Source of the DNA: Siphlonurus alternatus
Taxonomy: Eukaryota; Arthropoda; Insecta; Ephemeroptera; Siphlonuridae
Direction: 5' to 3'
Assembly (NCBI GenBank): GCA_949825025.1
Contig: OX463780.1
Coordinates: forward strand, 47,699,280-47,763,279
Length of the DNA: 64,000 nt
The notes beneath the pieces are model-generated. The model searched no databases. It saw nothing but the letters and a program-made list of their open reading frames with translations, and was not told the origin of the DNA. The translations under genes were made by a program, and so were the position numbers. The first letter of the stretch is position 1; each line of letters opens with the position of its first letter. This document shows positions 12,351 through 26,339 of this stretch, piece after piece.

Positions 12351-14549
12351 TCATCTAACAATAGCCATTATTGAACACAGAACCATTGTTGTACCAATCC
12401 ATTGTACAAAGAATAATAATATGAGAGACCCCCTACTGTTATTATTATTATAAAATGCCCACACACATGATATTAAAATAAATTATATATAAAGCTATCT
12501 TAATTATTTAATTAAAAGTAATTAAAAAAAGTAAATTCCTTTTTAATTTGTGACATTGCTATTTGCACGTAATATACGCGATACTTCATGACAATGCATG
12601 CGTGAAACTATGCACTTGTATGTTGAAGACATACAACACTGAATCAAATTCCTAAATCATTATAAATTATAACAATCATAATAATATATATAATTATTAT
12701 TATTATTATTATAAATATATTTTTTTTTTCAAATAGAGTTTTTATGACACTATATATGCAAATTATGCTAGAAATGCGGGTATCATTTTCACTTTAGTGC
12801 ACTAAAATTTTTATGCATTGTTGGTAGACGAAAATTTGCAAATCGGTGCACTGTAATTATATATTTTCCAAAATATCAGAGTGTATTATCATTGTTATTA
12901 ACTTATTATATAAAATAGCATACTGACCATCATGCAGCGCAGCTTCAATTTAAGTTCCTAATTTTCGTCACTGATACCATAAGAACATTAAAAGCTTCAA
13001 ATATCAAAACGCGCTATTTTTTAGTCTTTTATATATTACTGTAATTTTCTTTAAAATATATACTATATACCGGAAATATAAAATAAGTATCTGCAGTTAT
13101 CAAAAGTCAATAAAAGTTAAAACTTTTTCACCAAGACATATAAACTGAGGATAGTAAAAAACTTTTTGCATTCCTCTGACAAAATAGCGTAACAACCTTT
13201 TAACAAATTCTTTCTATAGTCGCACCATTTTGTTTCTGGAAAATAATATAATAGAGAAAATAACCAAAATTTGTACTTTTTTAATGATTCCTTCAGTTTG
13301 CCTTTAGTAATTTTTGTTTAAAAACTGATAAATGGTCTTCATTTATCCAACAATTCCATTCATAACTGATTTTATTTTAAAGTGCAATTTGAAATTTTTA
13401 AACGTGTCTGCTGTATTTTTATAATTGAGCATGGACGATAGATTATCACCCTGAACGGTTAACAGTTATAGTCATACACAACGATTGGTACAGTACCTTT
13501 GGTCTCACTCATTTTGACTTGCTATGAACTTGAAGTTGCAATGGAGAATGCATAATCTTTATGGGTAGATATAAAATTTACTTTTACTGTCTTCTCGATC
13601 TATGCCCATTTTTAATTTATCAAATTCTATGCCATTTTGGTCGTATGCCTTTTTAAAAATAGCTTCAATATAATTATATAGAGCATTCTAAACACATTAC
13701 AATCATTTGTCAAATTTACAATGATATGTAAATAAATACATACTGTATAAAAAAAAAAGTTAAGTAAATGTATATTGTCTTTATACAATTTATGTAATGT
13801 CATGTATTGATAACATAATTTTAAAATAAAAAGTGTAACAATAAAAACAAAAAGAGGAAGTAGAAAAAGTCTGCACCACAGGAACAATGCGCAAAGCTGT
13901 CCCAGCACTGCCAGGGTCATCCATCAACGGAGACTAATTCATGAGGTACACTCACCACATGAATATGGAGCGTGGTTCTAGCGCACGCCACCTGTATGGA
14001 AATTAACTAGCTGCTACTGCTCAAATATATAGGGCTTTTTGTGTGTGACGTCATCAAACTAGAGCAGATACAGTCAACGACAAAAAAAAAGCATAATTGT
14101 TGAAATACATAAAGCTTTTTGTTGTGAAGTCACCAAAATAGGCTTTTGATGCAGGCTTTTTGAAACAAAACACTATAATAACCATTTATTTTCAAAAAGG
14201 TGTTTACTCCAAATTTCAGGGAAAATTTCATATTTTTTATACCCTTAACATAAGTGATCACTCCTGAAAGCTGAAAGTATAGATGTTATACGTACTGTAC
14301 TTTATAGTGTATATATTATACGTGAATCACATCACATTGTATGGCATATGACAAAAATAATAAACAATACACAATTTGTTATAATCCTATATTTGTACAA
14401 TAAAGAAATATTGTCAAAAATGGCAATACGATTTTTTTTTCATAGTTATATTGTGATCAGAAAAAATGATATAACATTGCAAAAAAAATTACAACTAAAC
14501 AAGACACTTAATTCATATTTCTCTACTTCTAGATTGATTCCGTGTCCAT

Positions 14550-14594
<45 letters not shown>

Positions 14595-16189
14595 CTTTCA
14601 TACATAAATTCAGAAAATTTTGTTTTTTAAGTGTTTCTAGTTGGTACTTTTGTTGCATCAACTTATAATATAACATTATCTGCGCTATTATAGCACAGGA
14701 TAGAGGTATTAGAAAAACCTTCGATACGTATAGTTCAAAACGCAGGTTCTATAATGTAATGTGATATGGATCACATGCAAGTTATCTAAAAAAAAATTCA
14801 CTATCCTTAACGACCTTAACGTTTAATAATTGACAAAGCTCTTGTCGAGTAATTCCCGAATATTCTCGATGAAAAGCACATTAAATGCCCGTCAAGTTAG
14901 TCCCATATAGAATTACATTTTATACATAACATGAATCATATTTAAATATAAAATATAAGCTGAATTTTATATCTAATTATTTATATTATATAGAAGCGTC
15001 ACAGACCCGTTTACAGGCATGCAGGAGACGGTCTCACTTCTTTATATTGATTGCTTCACTTAAAAAGTATAAAAATGATACTCAGCAAATTGGACTAACA
15101 TATAGATAAGCCCACCATTATTATTATACATTCCTCCCTGAATATATACAGCGCGTGCGCATATAACTCATTAATTTGCGGAAAGTTGTTTTGCAAGCTA
15201 ATAAAAAGAAGATCACAATGATAAATGATTGGCTGCTCTAATAGTTCCGACATCGTTTTAATGAAGCCTCAAGAATGACGAACATTAACTTAAAAAATGT
15301 TAGGATTCCGGAATATTTTTGTCCCTGCCAGATTCTCAAATCCATCTCGAATTAACGAAACGATTTTTGTTGTTTTAAATATTCATAGAATTTCACACTT
15401 ACTAATTTTTGTAAAATTTTAAACGTTTTTGAAGTTCTAAAATATTGTGATTTTTTATTAATTAATATTTGTTTCAATATAATTATATATTGTCCACAAA
15501 CATTAAATTTTATTTACATAATTAATATATAAATAAGAAACACAATTTCATGCTTTAACCACGTATCAAAATTTCATTATTGATATTATCTATATCGATT
15601 TAATGATTATTTTTATAGTAAATATTTCATAATTCATAACCACCCTTATAACTATAAAATCACACCCCTATATTAAAATTAATAAATAACTTTCCTTTTT
15701 GTATTTCTATATCAAAATCTTTATAATAATATATAAATATAATTTAATGAAAATAAATATTGATAAATAATTACAAATATATAAATTTAAATTCACATAA
15801 TATATTATATTGAAATATTCTTAGCACCATTATTGTACAGTTCAGTCGCTGGCGATTTATTGTGTCAGGAATGAGTTCGATAAACGCTGCAGAGAACGAG
15901 GGGGGGGGGGAGACAACGCTTTGTGTTGCGCGGCCCGCCATCATGATGTTCTTCTTCATAATCAATTTTCCAAGAATACTCTTTTGCGAAGCCGCCCTTA
16001 CAGTGATAATAACCACAACAATAGTAATTAATAGCACACTGCAGTACATTGTTGTGAAATATAATTAATGATACGTTGGATGACATTATTATACCATGTT
16101 ATGACTTGCGAGCTTAAACTTTATCAAACAATTAATTTTAGTTACATACATTTTATATTATACGCTCATTCAAATCACATAATAAAATG
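12351..16189. other. A+T-rich intergenic DNA
   Basis: Long A+T-rich stretch. It holds a poly-T tract, a partial duplication around 14028-14140 (AAGCTTTTTGT..GTGA..GTCA..CAAA words repeated), a GGGGGGGGGG run near 15901, and no gene I can recognise. The 97-codon minus frame at 13627-13920 is hydrophobic (Leu/Phe/Ile-rich) but typical of A+T-rich chance frames. Confidence 0.5.
14551..14591. repeat. poly-T tract (41 nt)
   Basis: Uninterrupted run of T. It may be the A-tail of a minus-strand retroposed element, but no recognisable element body adjoins it. Confidence 0.9.
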
Positions 16190-16502
16190 GAGTATTGTCC
16201 TCAATTTTTTTTATTGCAGAAATGGATAGAGGGTGCAAAGTTATGCTATCCTGATTTTTTTCAGATTTTTTTGAGACCTGGAACTATTTTTAAAAAATTA
16301 TTGAAAGTCCTTTTTGTGACGTCACGCGGCGGCAAGTCCTATCTTTTTCTTAAGGAGCGGCGTCTCGTGACGTCACAAAAAGGACTTTCAATAATTTTTT
16401 AAAAATAGTTCCCGGGCTCTAAAAAATCTGAAAAAAATCAGGATAGCATAACTTTGCACCCTCTATCCATTTCTGCAATAAAAAAAATTGAGGACAATAC
16501 TC
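16190..16502. mobile_element. Fold-back MITE with ~137-bp arms
   Basis: Two nearly perfect inverted arms (about 16190-16326 and 16366-16502) start GAGTATTGTCCTCAATTTTT and end inward at TGTGACGTCACG, around a loop of about 40 bp. The arms differ at only a few positions, suggesting a recent insertion or gene conversion between arms. No coding capacity. A clear target duplication was not found. Transcription across it would give a long double-stranded hairpin. Confidence 0.85.
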
Positions 16503-17296
16503 TATTACATTTATATTCAAGCATATTTTGACATTTCTATCTAATTTCATATTATACTTTTCACTTGCATTTTTTGTTTTATGATTATCAATGCACAGAA
16601 AGGAAATAAAATATTGTTCACTAATATTTTAGAAATTATTAATAATTTAACTTCTATTTTCATGTTTATAATACATTTACTAAACATGCATGCAGCTTTT
16701 ATATAATAAAATTAACAAATTTCAATTTTTATTCTTCTGTAATTTACATTCAGTATATAATTTGATGTTCATTGTTAATATTAATCTAAATTTTGTAAGC
16801 TAATTTATCAGTTCACTTTGTTTTTTTATTTCAATTTAAACTGCAAACATGTTACATGAAATGAATTGTAGCTGTGCTTTTATTATAATTATTTTTTTAA
16901 AAAATATCAATGTCAATAATCTACCATAAGTACCATGGCACATCTTTAATGAAAAATCTAAAATATATTTAAGATTTTCTCCTATATATAATTTTCTGGT
17001 GTTTAAAAATTTCAACTGCTTGAATTGTAAATGTGACTGATACTTTGGATAAATATCAGCAAAAAATATATTTGAAATCCCCTCGCTTATATTTATAAAA
17101 CATAAAATAATTCATAAAATAAAAACCAGTGTTTTTGTTCAAATAAATAATGACATAACAATAAAATATTAATATCTACTGAGTTTGTCTTTAAAATTTT
17201 AATCGAACCATCAATATTACATAAAAAAAATTAAGTGAGTATTTATTTAGGATTGGAATTTGATTATTATTTGTATGAGATTCGATAATTTCTTGT

Positions 17297-17331
17297 ATCA
17301 GCTGATGATATTTTATATAACACGACACGTG
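17297..17331. promoter_or_regulatory. Paired E-boxes CAGCTG / CACGTG (cluster 1)
   Basis: ATCAGCTGAT palindrome with CAGCTG at 17299-17304, then CACGTG at 17326-17331 followed by GC. A similar pair occurs 1.1 kb away. These are candidate bHLH sites; function is inferred. Confidence 0.3.
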
Positions 17332-18420
17332 GCATGATTCAATGATTGGCATTCGAGCAATGTGAACACGAGGAATTCCGCGCAAGGAACCTTGACAGCG
17401 AGTGCTGGTCTGCTGCAAAATGTGAGTCACTTAAAAAGCTCTATAATACACTTGTCGTAAAGATAAATATTTCTCAATAAATCTGAGATTATTTCAGACT
17501 ATAAAAATTAAAGTGTAAAACTATATTGAAGTTAAATTGATACTTTAGTGAAAAAATGCGTAATTCTTATCAAATAACTGGAATTCATATCCGTAAAATA
17601 ATTAATTGTTCCGCAAATACTTTGGACCTTTTTTCTTTCTAAACTCAGAATATTTACAACTTTAAAATAATATGCCCACAATCATCTATCTGCATAACAA
17701 CTTTGATTTTTCAAAAATTTGAAACTTTTCATAGCTTTATAACTTCAACAAATATTTTAAATAAAAAATTCAATTTGTAAACTCTTATTTTATAATTATG
17801 AACTAATTTAGCAAAAGTAAAAATTAATGAACTTTTAATTATTGAACAAAAATACCACTGAACAAACATTTTTCACTCTTCCTTTCAGTATCTGTAATTC
17901 CATGCACAGATATTCTGGCGCCTTTTGGGTATGCAACTTGCAGGGCACATTATTCCTAATTCATATATCAACAATAAAAATTTAAATAATTGTATATTGT
18001 TTTGATAATTTTCGAAATGAATTCTTGAACCAATCTATCTCGAGTTTCTGTGATAAGCTAAGTGTTAAAAAAGTCGCTTGAATACAATTAGGGATTGGAA
18101 ATGACTTGTAATTAATGAAAATTTGAAAAAAATAATATGTAATAAATAATACTAACTGCATATCGTGTAATTAACATTAGAATTTATTACATATGAACCT
18201 TACATACTACTGCAGGCATTGATATAATATATTATTAACAATTTTATAATGCATTCAATAATCACTGAAAGCATAACAATTATAAAAATAACAACAATTG
18301 ATATTAATTTCTATTGTTGTTATGACCATTATTACAATGTTTTGATCTCTTGGGGTCATGGCTCGTTTCTTGAAGTGCTAGTCATCCTCAAAAGATCCAT
18401 CACCACCGGACAACAATGCT

Positions 18421-18465
18421 CATCAGCTGATGCTGGTGACAAATTCATCAAATCGCCACGTGGCG
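18421..18465. promoter_or_regulatory. Two 12-bp perfect palindromic E-boxes (cluster 2)
   Basis: CATCAGCTGATG at 18421-18432 and CGCCACGTGGCG at 18454-18465. Each is a perfect 12-bp palindrome around an E-box core. They lie in a patch that is less A+T-rich than its surroundings. Candidate bHLH-bound enhancer; not tested. Confidence 0.35.
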
Positions 18466-20147
18466 CTGCTAGTATTGTTGTGCATTGTCAGCAGTCTCTA
18501 GAATATTCAATGTCATAAATAATAATATAGATCGTAATCTTTTTTTATTATTATCTCTTCATTTCAAGTCAGCGCTCAATATGATTAATGTTTAATTATT
18601 TTAATATTCAATTGTAATAATTTAATATAAAGAAAGTGTATAAGTAATTCTTTTATTTAAGAGATATGAGTATATATTGTCTGAATTAATATAGGATGGG
18701 AATAAGTCCTGCAGTTACAAATAGAAAAATGGCATTTCTCCAATGGTTTGTAAGTGGAATTTTTACTTTAATAGAATTAAACTGTAGTGAAAAATTAAAT
18801 GTGTTTATTTTAATCAAATTTTATCTACTTTGCAGTCTCGCATTGGCTATTTATACTTGTTTCGAAGTGTATTATTAAATGTAATGAACATCCTGCTTCA
18901 ATGCACGATTTCTTATTGCTGCAATTTGAATAGAGGATCCCGGCGAGTTATGTTTGACACCCAAGTAAGTATGGGGAAAAGAGACTTGAATTTTAAGGGT
19001 GCTACAGAGTTCTAGATAAAGATAGGTCATCTTTCTGCATGCAATAAAATATTCTTGCATCAGGCTATAGCTATGAAATTTCAAATCATGCAAGTATTAA
19101 TTACCACTCTATAAAAGTAAAGAAACTAAAAATGTAAATTTTCAGTAAAATTATGTTCAAACATGAATATTTTGTCTTCAAATGCGTGCAAAGTGTAATT
19201 GTAAAACTTATCACCTAATATCATTTCAGTCATTTTTTTTTTATACTATCGTTATTGTAATGTTGTTACCAAAAGTAAAAATGTCCGTCATAAGTTACAG
19301 TGCAAAATGTTTTCTTTGTGTGTCACATTCCTGTAATTGGACATATTACAGTTTCCGTTTGTATCTTGAAGAAAATAAAAAAAAAATAGATATAATTAAA
19401 TATATAAAATAAACAAACATAACTGATTAAAAAAAATGTAGATGACTGATAAAATACAATGTTGGAAGTTTTAACAAGTTGATATAAAAAAAATAACATT
19501 TATTATTTTTCATTAACAATAGAAGTATGTTATTGTTAAGTTCCGTTATGTTAATGTGTGTGTAAGTGTAGATGGCGGCTTCTTGGCGTATTGTTGTAAT
19601 AATGTTTGTTGGTTTTTGTACAATGCCGATATACACAAAGTCACATCACAAGAACACTAAAATTACATCATATTATATCTTTAACATTATTGAAATAACC
19701 AAATTTGGCTACTCAGGTTATCAAATCTATTTTTTAAGTTTAAATAATTACATTTCTACCTACATAAATAGCGCGTATTTCAACGTAATTATTTTCTAAT
19801 TGCAAGAATAAAATATTAATATTTACAAAATTGGAAAATTATGATTTCACGGTATAACCCTGTTATATGTGTGACGTAATCATATATGTTATATAGTCTA
19901 TGGTTTCATGATTTCACTTTGTACCATCACCTATCTCAAAATTTCAAATGTGCCTCACAACGTTTATTTGACGGGGGATTAAAGAAGTCCACCTCATGAG
20001 GTTAATTTTGTCATCAACTTATCTGCAATGTTATAATTATACTGTTTTTAAAAGGTATTATATTATATAGAGCTGCAGCCAGTAAACAATGCATGCAGGA
20101 GCAATATTGGTGTACAGGCTTGTACTAATGCCGTGCAAGAAGTTGTT

Positions 20148-20400
20148 AGTTGAAACATTACGTCTTCAATTCATCCTTTACACGTCTAAACCTAATCTTT
20201 AGTTATAACGTATTTTTTCCTCAAAAACACATTTTTTTTCCTCGCTAAAAGTGAGGATGAAATGGAAACAATATTTCTAACATTTTATGCTCAATAAGAG
20301 AAAAGAAGACGTAATCTCGTCTTTTGTCCTCTTTTTTCCTCAAAAATGGTGCAAAATAGACGAGGAGAGAGCGAATAAAAGATGAAATTTACTTTCAACT
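20148..20400. mobile_element. AGTTGAAA MITE (copy in plus orientation)
   Basis: Ends are AGTTGAAA...TTTCAACT, with longer, imperfect inverted similarity (TTCAATTCATCC against TTTCATCTTTTATTC). The internal words TCCTCTTTTTTCCTCAAAAATGG and AACATTTTATGCTCAA recur in the reverse-oriented copy at 29961-30220. No coding capacity. Confidence 0.7.
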
Positions 20401-20469
20401 TTTGGGAATGTTCGAGCTGTTCGATTTAGACAACAAAATTAAAAAATCTTCAATTGAAATTCCCAATCC

Positions 20470-20710
20470 CATGACGTCATCACTTCTGATGGTGGTTTCC
20501 ACTGCAGCAGAGATTGCCGTGAGAATTGTGGCCTTGCTACCTGGACGTCGCCGCTTAGTCCAGCAGCACCATCGTGGACATCAAAGGACACGCCGCCTTC
20601 TTGGATGGACATGATCCTGCAAGCAAGCAGGCTGGTCCAAGTAAGCGCAGATTCCGACCACTAGGCCCGGCAGTAATTGTGCCGATAAATCAGAATGTTA
20701 GTTCTACCTT
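20470..20710. other. G+C-richer island, unassigned
   Basis: About 240 bp of mixed-composition DNA next to the MITE, including TGACGTCA at 20472-20479. Two plus-strand frames of 70 and 91 codons cross it without family resemblance. It could be a conserved regulatory element or an exon of an unknown gene. Confidence 0.3.
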
Positions 20711-23700
20711 AGTACCACTTTCAACGGAGGAGGCTATATTATATAAACTTTTTTTTTTTTTTTTTTTCTTTAAATGCTATCTGTCCAAAGTAAGCAAAGA
20801 TTCAGTCAAACAAACATACAAAACTTTATTCTCGCTTAGTTTTATATAAAAATGCTTTTTTTTTTTTTTTTTTTATAAATGTTTTCGTTTTTCTGTTATA
20901 CGATATAGAAATACATCCATGGGATCAAGGTGATCTACTTGTATATAAAAATTTGATGATAAAAAAAAAAAAAAAAAATGATACCAAAAATGGTTGTGGA
21001 AAATACGATTTTAAAAAATAATATTAATTGTGATTAGCTGAATTTTATCAAATGTAGAAATGTTTGATGGCATTATTTTTTGTTAAACCAAAATTCTTTG
21101 AGGACATAAAATTTATCTCCCAAAGATCATTTTGATTATTTTTTTAATTTTTTTTTTTTCAATTAATAAACACATGTTGTATTCATGTCAAATTTTTATG
21201 ACATTTACACAAATTTCACCGTTTTAGCTGAGAATTTTCATCATGTAAGAAATTTTTAAATAAATTTGTGCAGATTTGTATTTTTTTGTGGATTTATTTT
21301 AATAAATTATCAAGGTTATTTCTCAAGTTATGACAGATACAAATACTTTGCTGTCATTACAACTCATAATTTAAAAGAAACGTAAAATATTTCTTAACAC
21401 TAAATGTCACTAAAAACATAGCACGTTACCTAATGCAATACTTACCAAACACATTAAAAATTAAATCCTGTGAAACTATTAAATTAAAAAAAAAGCTTGG
21501 ATTAAGGGGAAAAAATCAGGGAAGGTGGGAAAGCAAGTGTGAAAATTAGAATTTGAAAAATAACTTTACTGCCAAATAACTTCAAAACCTCCCTAATATA
21601 TCTCACTGAATCGCAGCTAGTGAGTAAAATTGAGCACGATTCTAGTTCTGTATGCATAACAATTTCACCATTATGTAATACAAAAACATCACAGCATATA
21701 TATATTAAAATTAAGTGTTTATTGATAATAAATATAATAATTAATATTCTTTAATCCTAAACTCTTAATGTGACTTTAAGTGGGTGAATTTTTATGTTAC
21801 ATATATATTTTTCCCATCATCACTTTTAGTATAATAATAACGATCTATAAAACAAGTCTCTCTGGGGCTCATAATATAAAGTTTTTCGCCATAACGTGGC
21901 GGCAGTTCAGCAAGAATGTGGAGCATGCTAGCCCGAGCATTTTAAACCGCGGTGATTTAGAAGGAAAGCACATTCCATCTACTCCTTAGAAAACCACGTG
22001 CAAACTGAAACCATTTACAAGAATCGGCAATTAGAGTTTGCAACTAAATAATAAAGACTGGAATAATTATTTATCATCTTGAAATATTTTAAAAATTTAC
22101 GTGAATTACTACACTCTGTATCAACATAGAAATGAACTTTAATTACATTCAAATAAACATTGGTGGAAAATTTATAAAGTGACTTCTTATTGATTGGAAC
22201 TTAAGCCGAACTCTGACGAAGTCACACGAAGAAAAACTACTTTAATACGATCGGTATTTGTATGTAATTAAAAGGAAAAAAAAAATGAAGTAAAAATTCC
22301 TTTAATTTATCATTAAGTGGTTATTGCAGTTTTCAAGATTAAAACAATTGATTGTTTTAATTTAATAATAAATAACTTTTTGTTTGATTATTTTGTAAGT
22401 TTTAAGTGGAAATCAATGCACTAAAATACTTTATACTTGTATGACACGTTTAAAATAAACATTGTTTTAAACAAAACTATTATTAATTGATTTTAAAACA
22501 TTGATAATAAATTTCGTAGAATATTTAATCCATGCAGTTGAAAGATTTTATTGTATTTTTAATAGTTCTCAAGCCTGAATAAAAATCAACATATTTTTTG
22601 CTCATTATCTTCTATTTTTAATCACTTTTAAATTATGCATCAAATACATAATAGACTTGTTAATTTGTATAAATATTTTTACTTTAATTTCATTAATTTG
22701 TAAATAAGCTCGAGACATTTATGCAACATTTATTGCCAATATATTAAATGAAGATTTTCATTGCATTTTTGGAATTTTGTATATAATAGAATCAACCATA
22801 ATTTATTTATTTGAATTTCTTTGCAAATTTTAACTTTGATGATCCGAAATATTTACAATGCCTTCATGATATGTTAATCTGTTCAGTTTTACACCATTTA
22901 TAAATTTTATTTACTACCACGAATGTGTAGGTGAGGGCTTAAATTACTTTTGCTAAAAACAAGTTTTTTTCCCCCTTTTTTAAATTTTTTCCTTGTTTAA
23001 TCACTGTTTTATTTTAACAAGCGAAGCAGCGTTGGATATGAATAATATTTTTTTAATTTTAATAAGTTTTCACTAAAACAGAGATTTATGCAATGCAGTA
23101 CAAATCAAACAAATTATCTCTATATATATTATAATATATATGTAGTGATAAAATTTAAATTTATTTAATAAAAAATATTCTAAATTATTCCTTAAAAACC
23201 ATTTTAATTTAATTTCGGATTGTCGTTTCAATTTGTTTTCGCAAACATCAGACATCTTTAATCCTGTGAATTTAGTACGTAAACAAAGCAAACAGCTGAA
23301 TTTTTGGCTCAAGGTACGTTTAATGTGAAAGACAAAATGAACAATCTGGAAGCAGGTGACAAAACTTCCTTCTGGCAAGTAAGCAAAACTGACCATGACA
23401 GCAAATCTGTTGTCAATACAGATTGATGAAATTTCACAGAAATTTGATAGGTGGATTGGGTGTTTAAAAATGGAGGTGTGTGTTTGATTTTGTGGGCCAA
23501 AATCTTAACTGAAGTAAGCTTGGTATTATTTAGCCCCCCCTCCTTCCCAATAAGTTTTTAGACCTCATTCATCGCCGTTCTCCAATATTTTTGATAAGGT
23601 TGTAATTTACTTGAGCCTCCCCTAAACTTTCAAGTGTATTTTATTATTTTGTTCTAAGAAAATAGGTGTTCAAAATCATCTTTTCAACATAAGCCATTTA

Positions 23701-23943
23701 TTACACTACTAACATAAGTTCCACAGCAAATCATGCTGGAATAAATTATTCATGTTTCATTATCTCTCATTCTGATATACGTCTTGAGTGCGATTAATAA
23801 TTTACGTTAATCAAGGTTTATCTTCTTTCGTGAATCACATCGCTTATGACAAAAGTAAAGATGTCTTCTGAACTATTACCAAGAGTATAGGTCACTGTAC
23901 TATAAGTTATATTTCTAGAGTCCAATTTCGTATTACGTCACTC
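20711..23943. other. A+T-rich intergenic DNA
   Basis: Contains several long T or A runs (20750-20767, 20856-20874, 20961-20979). A patch at 21880-21995 is of more mixed composition. No gene is recognised; the 107-codon minus frame at 23073-23396 has no resemblance to a known family. Confidence 0.5.
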
Positions 23944-24099
23944 GTCCTGCTATATGCTATTTCAGGTAAGCGTAATCATAAGCTTTATTGCATGTATACC
24001 AATTTACAGCTTATAATTGCGCTTACCTGAAATAGCGGACAGCTCATTATTGCTACGAAATCGTGTTAAACAGATAGCTCATTATTCTGGACTAGGGAC
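23944..24099. mobile_element. MITE, internally shortened left arm (family B)
   Basis: It shares CTATTTCAGGTAA / TTACCTGAAATAG inverted words and the right terminus AGCTCATTATTCTGGAC...GGGAC with the element at 28686-28867. The left arm lacks most of the terminal segment, so this is a deleted member. Confidence 0.65.
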
Positions 24100-24848
24100 G
24101 ATTATTTGTGACTGCAAACTTTTTGGTTTACATTTTTTGGTATATCCTCCACTATTTACACTCCATGTTACATCAAAAATCTTCCTCCTGACGTCCATGG
24201 TGTTTCGCTGATTGTGCAGATGCTGATCAGCTGAGCAAGTGTCAAGTCGCTTGCGGGAGAAAGATCCCACCATAATTCATCCGACCGGAGCAGCCGCCCG
24301 GGCTGGTGCACAGGAAATGCTGCAGCCTCTGCCAAACCAGAGGGAGGGACGCCTGGGTTATTTCAGATCTCATTTATACATCACATGATCAGGCAACAAT
24401 TGCCAAAGTAACCTTTGTCTAGTCGTATAATAAAATACAACGTGATGATTTTTAGAAGAGACCTGACAATAATGTCTTCTGGGACTATAAGAGATGAAAG
24501 AGAAGATAGAGACTTTTAGGTAATTAATATTTATTTGTTTTATTAATAGTTCTATTTTATTTTAAATGCAATAAAATTTATGAATGAACTAATGCATATT
24601 ATATATATACGTAATATATTTATTATCTTAGTTGAAATGGCTAGTAAGGTAATAATTATGTATAAATATATATGCCCAATTGACAATGCAATGTGCTATT
24701 AAATTTCATAAAATAAAATGATATGCCATAAAAATAACGATGTATTATACTTTTTTTTAAGTATTTTGAATAAAAATAAAAGTATAGGGAATCAAAAAGG
24801 TTTAATTAAATATTATTATTTTTAAATTAATTCAAAAATAAACTATAA

Positions 24849-24852
<4 letters not shown>
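24100..24852. other. Intergenic DNA with G+C-rich patch
   Basis: A G+C-rich patch at about 24180-24360 carries CAGCTG and CCCGGGC words but no convincing open frame. The remainder is A+T-rich. Confidence 0.4.

Positions 24853-24928
<76 letters not shown>
24853..24928. repeat. (AT)n microsatellite
   Basis: About 38 AT dinucleotides, uninterrupted. Confidence 0.97.
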
Positions 24929-24932
<4 letters not shown>

Positions 24933-26339
24933 TACAATAAAAAATGTATGAAATGTTTACTAATATTATAAGATTACATTTATCATTTTTCAGTTTCGCT
25001 TGTTCATTTTTTTCTGCATTACGATAAACAACAAATTTGGATTATATTTACAAATTCTGTTTCTTTTGATACATCTATTTTATTGAAAATCTGATCTAAA
25101 AATTGTTATACAAGTAAAAAGATTGTTATTGCAACTTTATATGGAATATAAAATAATATATTGAACATTTTATATATAAAACCTTAATAAATAAAAAAAA
25201 TCCTTGAAGAAAAAAAAAACAATATTGTGAAATTGTGTCGTTTACCTTCAACAATAAAAGAAAACACAAATCTTGTTGTGATGAAATATTTTGATAAGAG
25301 AGAGAGGGTAAAACAATAACGGCAATCGTTAGTTGAGCTTTGCAGTCTAGCCACTATTTTATCTTGCATTTCAAATCCCCAAACCGCGAACACACATAGC
25401 ACGAGTGTAGCGGCAGCTGTTTATACTAACGATGGCTTTCTGATGGCACAAAACTTTATGTGCACGACTAAGAAACAAAATTAAAGTTTAGACGTTAAGG
25501 ATTAGATTTCAGATATAACTAAAAATATATATAAAAAATTTCCTGCATTTTTTTGCAGAATATAATATTTCTATACTAATAAATTAATTATAAAAGGTAT
25601 TGAAATGCTAATGATCATTAGGGACAGATGCGACCCTACTCAATGACGTTTCCTCTTTCCCCTCAGTGTGCCAAGGACGGGGAAAAAAGAGTGACCTTGT
25701 TTGACCTTTAGTTTGTCCCGACATTCTTTAGACAGGAAGTTTTGCATTCTCAGCAAGCCAGAAGACATTTGAGACTCTATTTAAGATGGAACTAAATGTT
25801 GACAAAATAATTTCATTTACTATCTAGGAATAGATACATACAAACATGATACAAAAAAAATTAACTCTTTTTTTTTCCAATGTTAAAAAAAGTTTTAGTT
25901 TTCAACAAATTCTTTACATACTTTTAAATGTTTCTAGTGTTTAGTATTTACGTTAAATATAAGTTTAAGGAAAAAAGGTTGTTTTTGAAACGTAATTTTT
26001 CATATATTTTTATATTTTATTACATAATTATATTTATTTAATTTGATTTAACAAATTAAATTAGTCAAATTAAAGAAAATCACAATATAATATACACATA
26101 TTTACTAAACTATGAAAGAAATATTTTGTAAAAAAAAAAGCAAAAAAAGTTGCAAAAAAAAAAGTAGCATCTTCTTTCTTGCTGTAGATTAAAAAAGAAT
26201 GTTTGTAAATAATATAAGTGTACCCGTGAGAAGATGAAATTAACAAAGCAAAGTTCGCAGCGATTTAAAACGTGATTTTGACGCAAGTTGACCAAAATAT
26301 CATGGCTCTGATATTTCCATCATCACGTTAAATTTTAAG
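24929..26339. other. A+T-rich intergenic DNA
   Basis: No gene is recognised. A mixed patch at 25615-25750 contains the DR4 site listed separately. Confidence 0.5.
25692..25707 (-). promoter_or_regulatory. DR4 nuclear-receptor site
   Basis: TGACCT, four bases, TGACCT: two perfect half-sites in direct repeat. The first is extended as TGACCTTG, similar to ERR/FTZ-F1-type monomer sites. It lies in a less A+T-rich patch. Function is inferred. Confidence 0.35.

Larger units (their letters stand above)
16503..20147. other. A+T-rich intergenic DNA with E-box clusters
   Basis: No gene is recognised. Two patches of higher complexity (17280-17430, 18340-18500) carry paired palindromic E-boxes and are annotated separately. 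The remaining small open frames look like chance. Confidence 0.5.
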
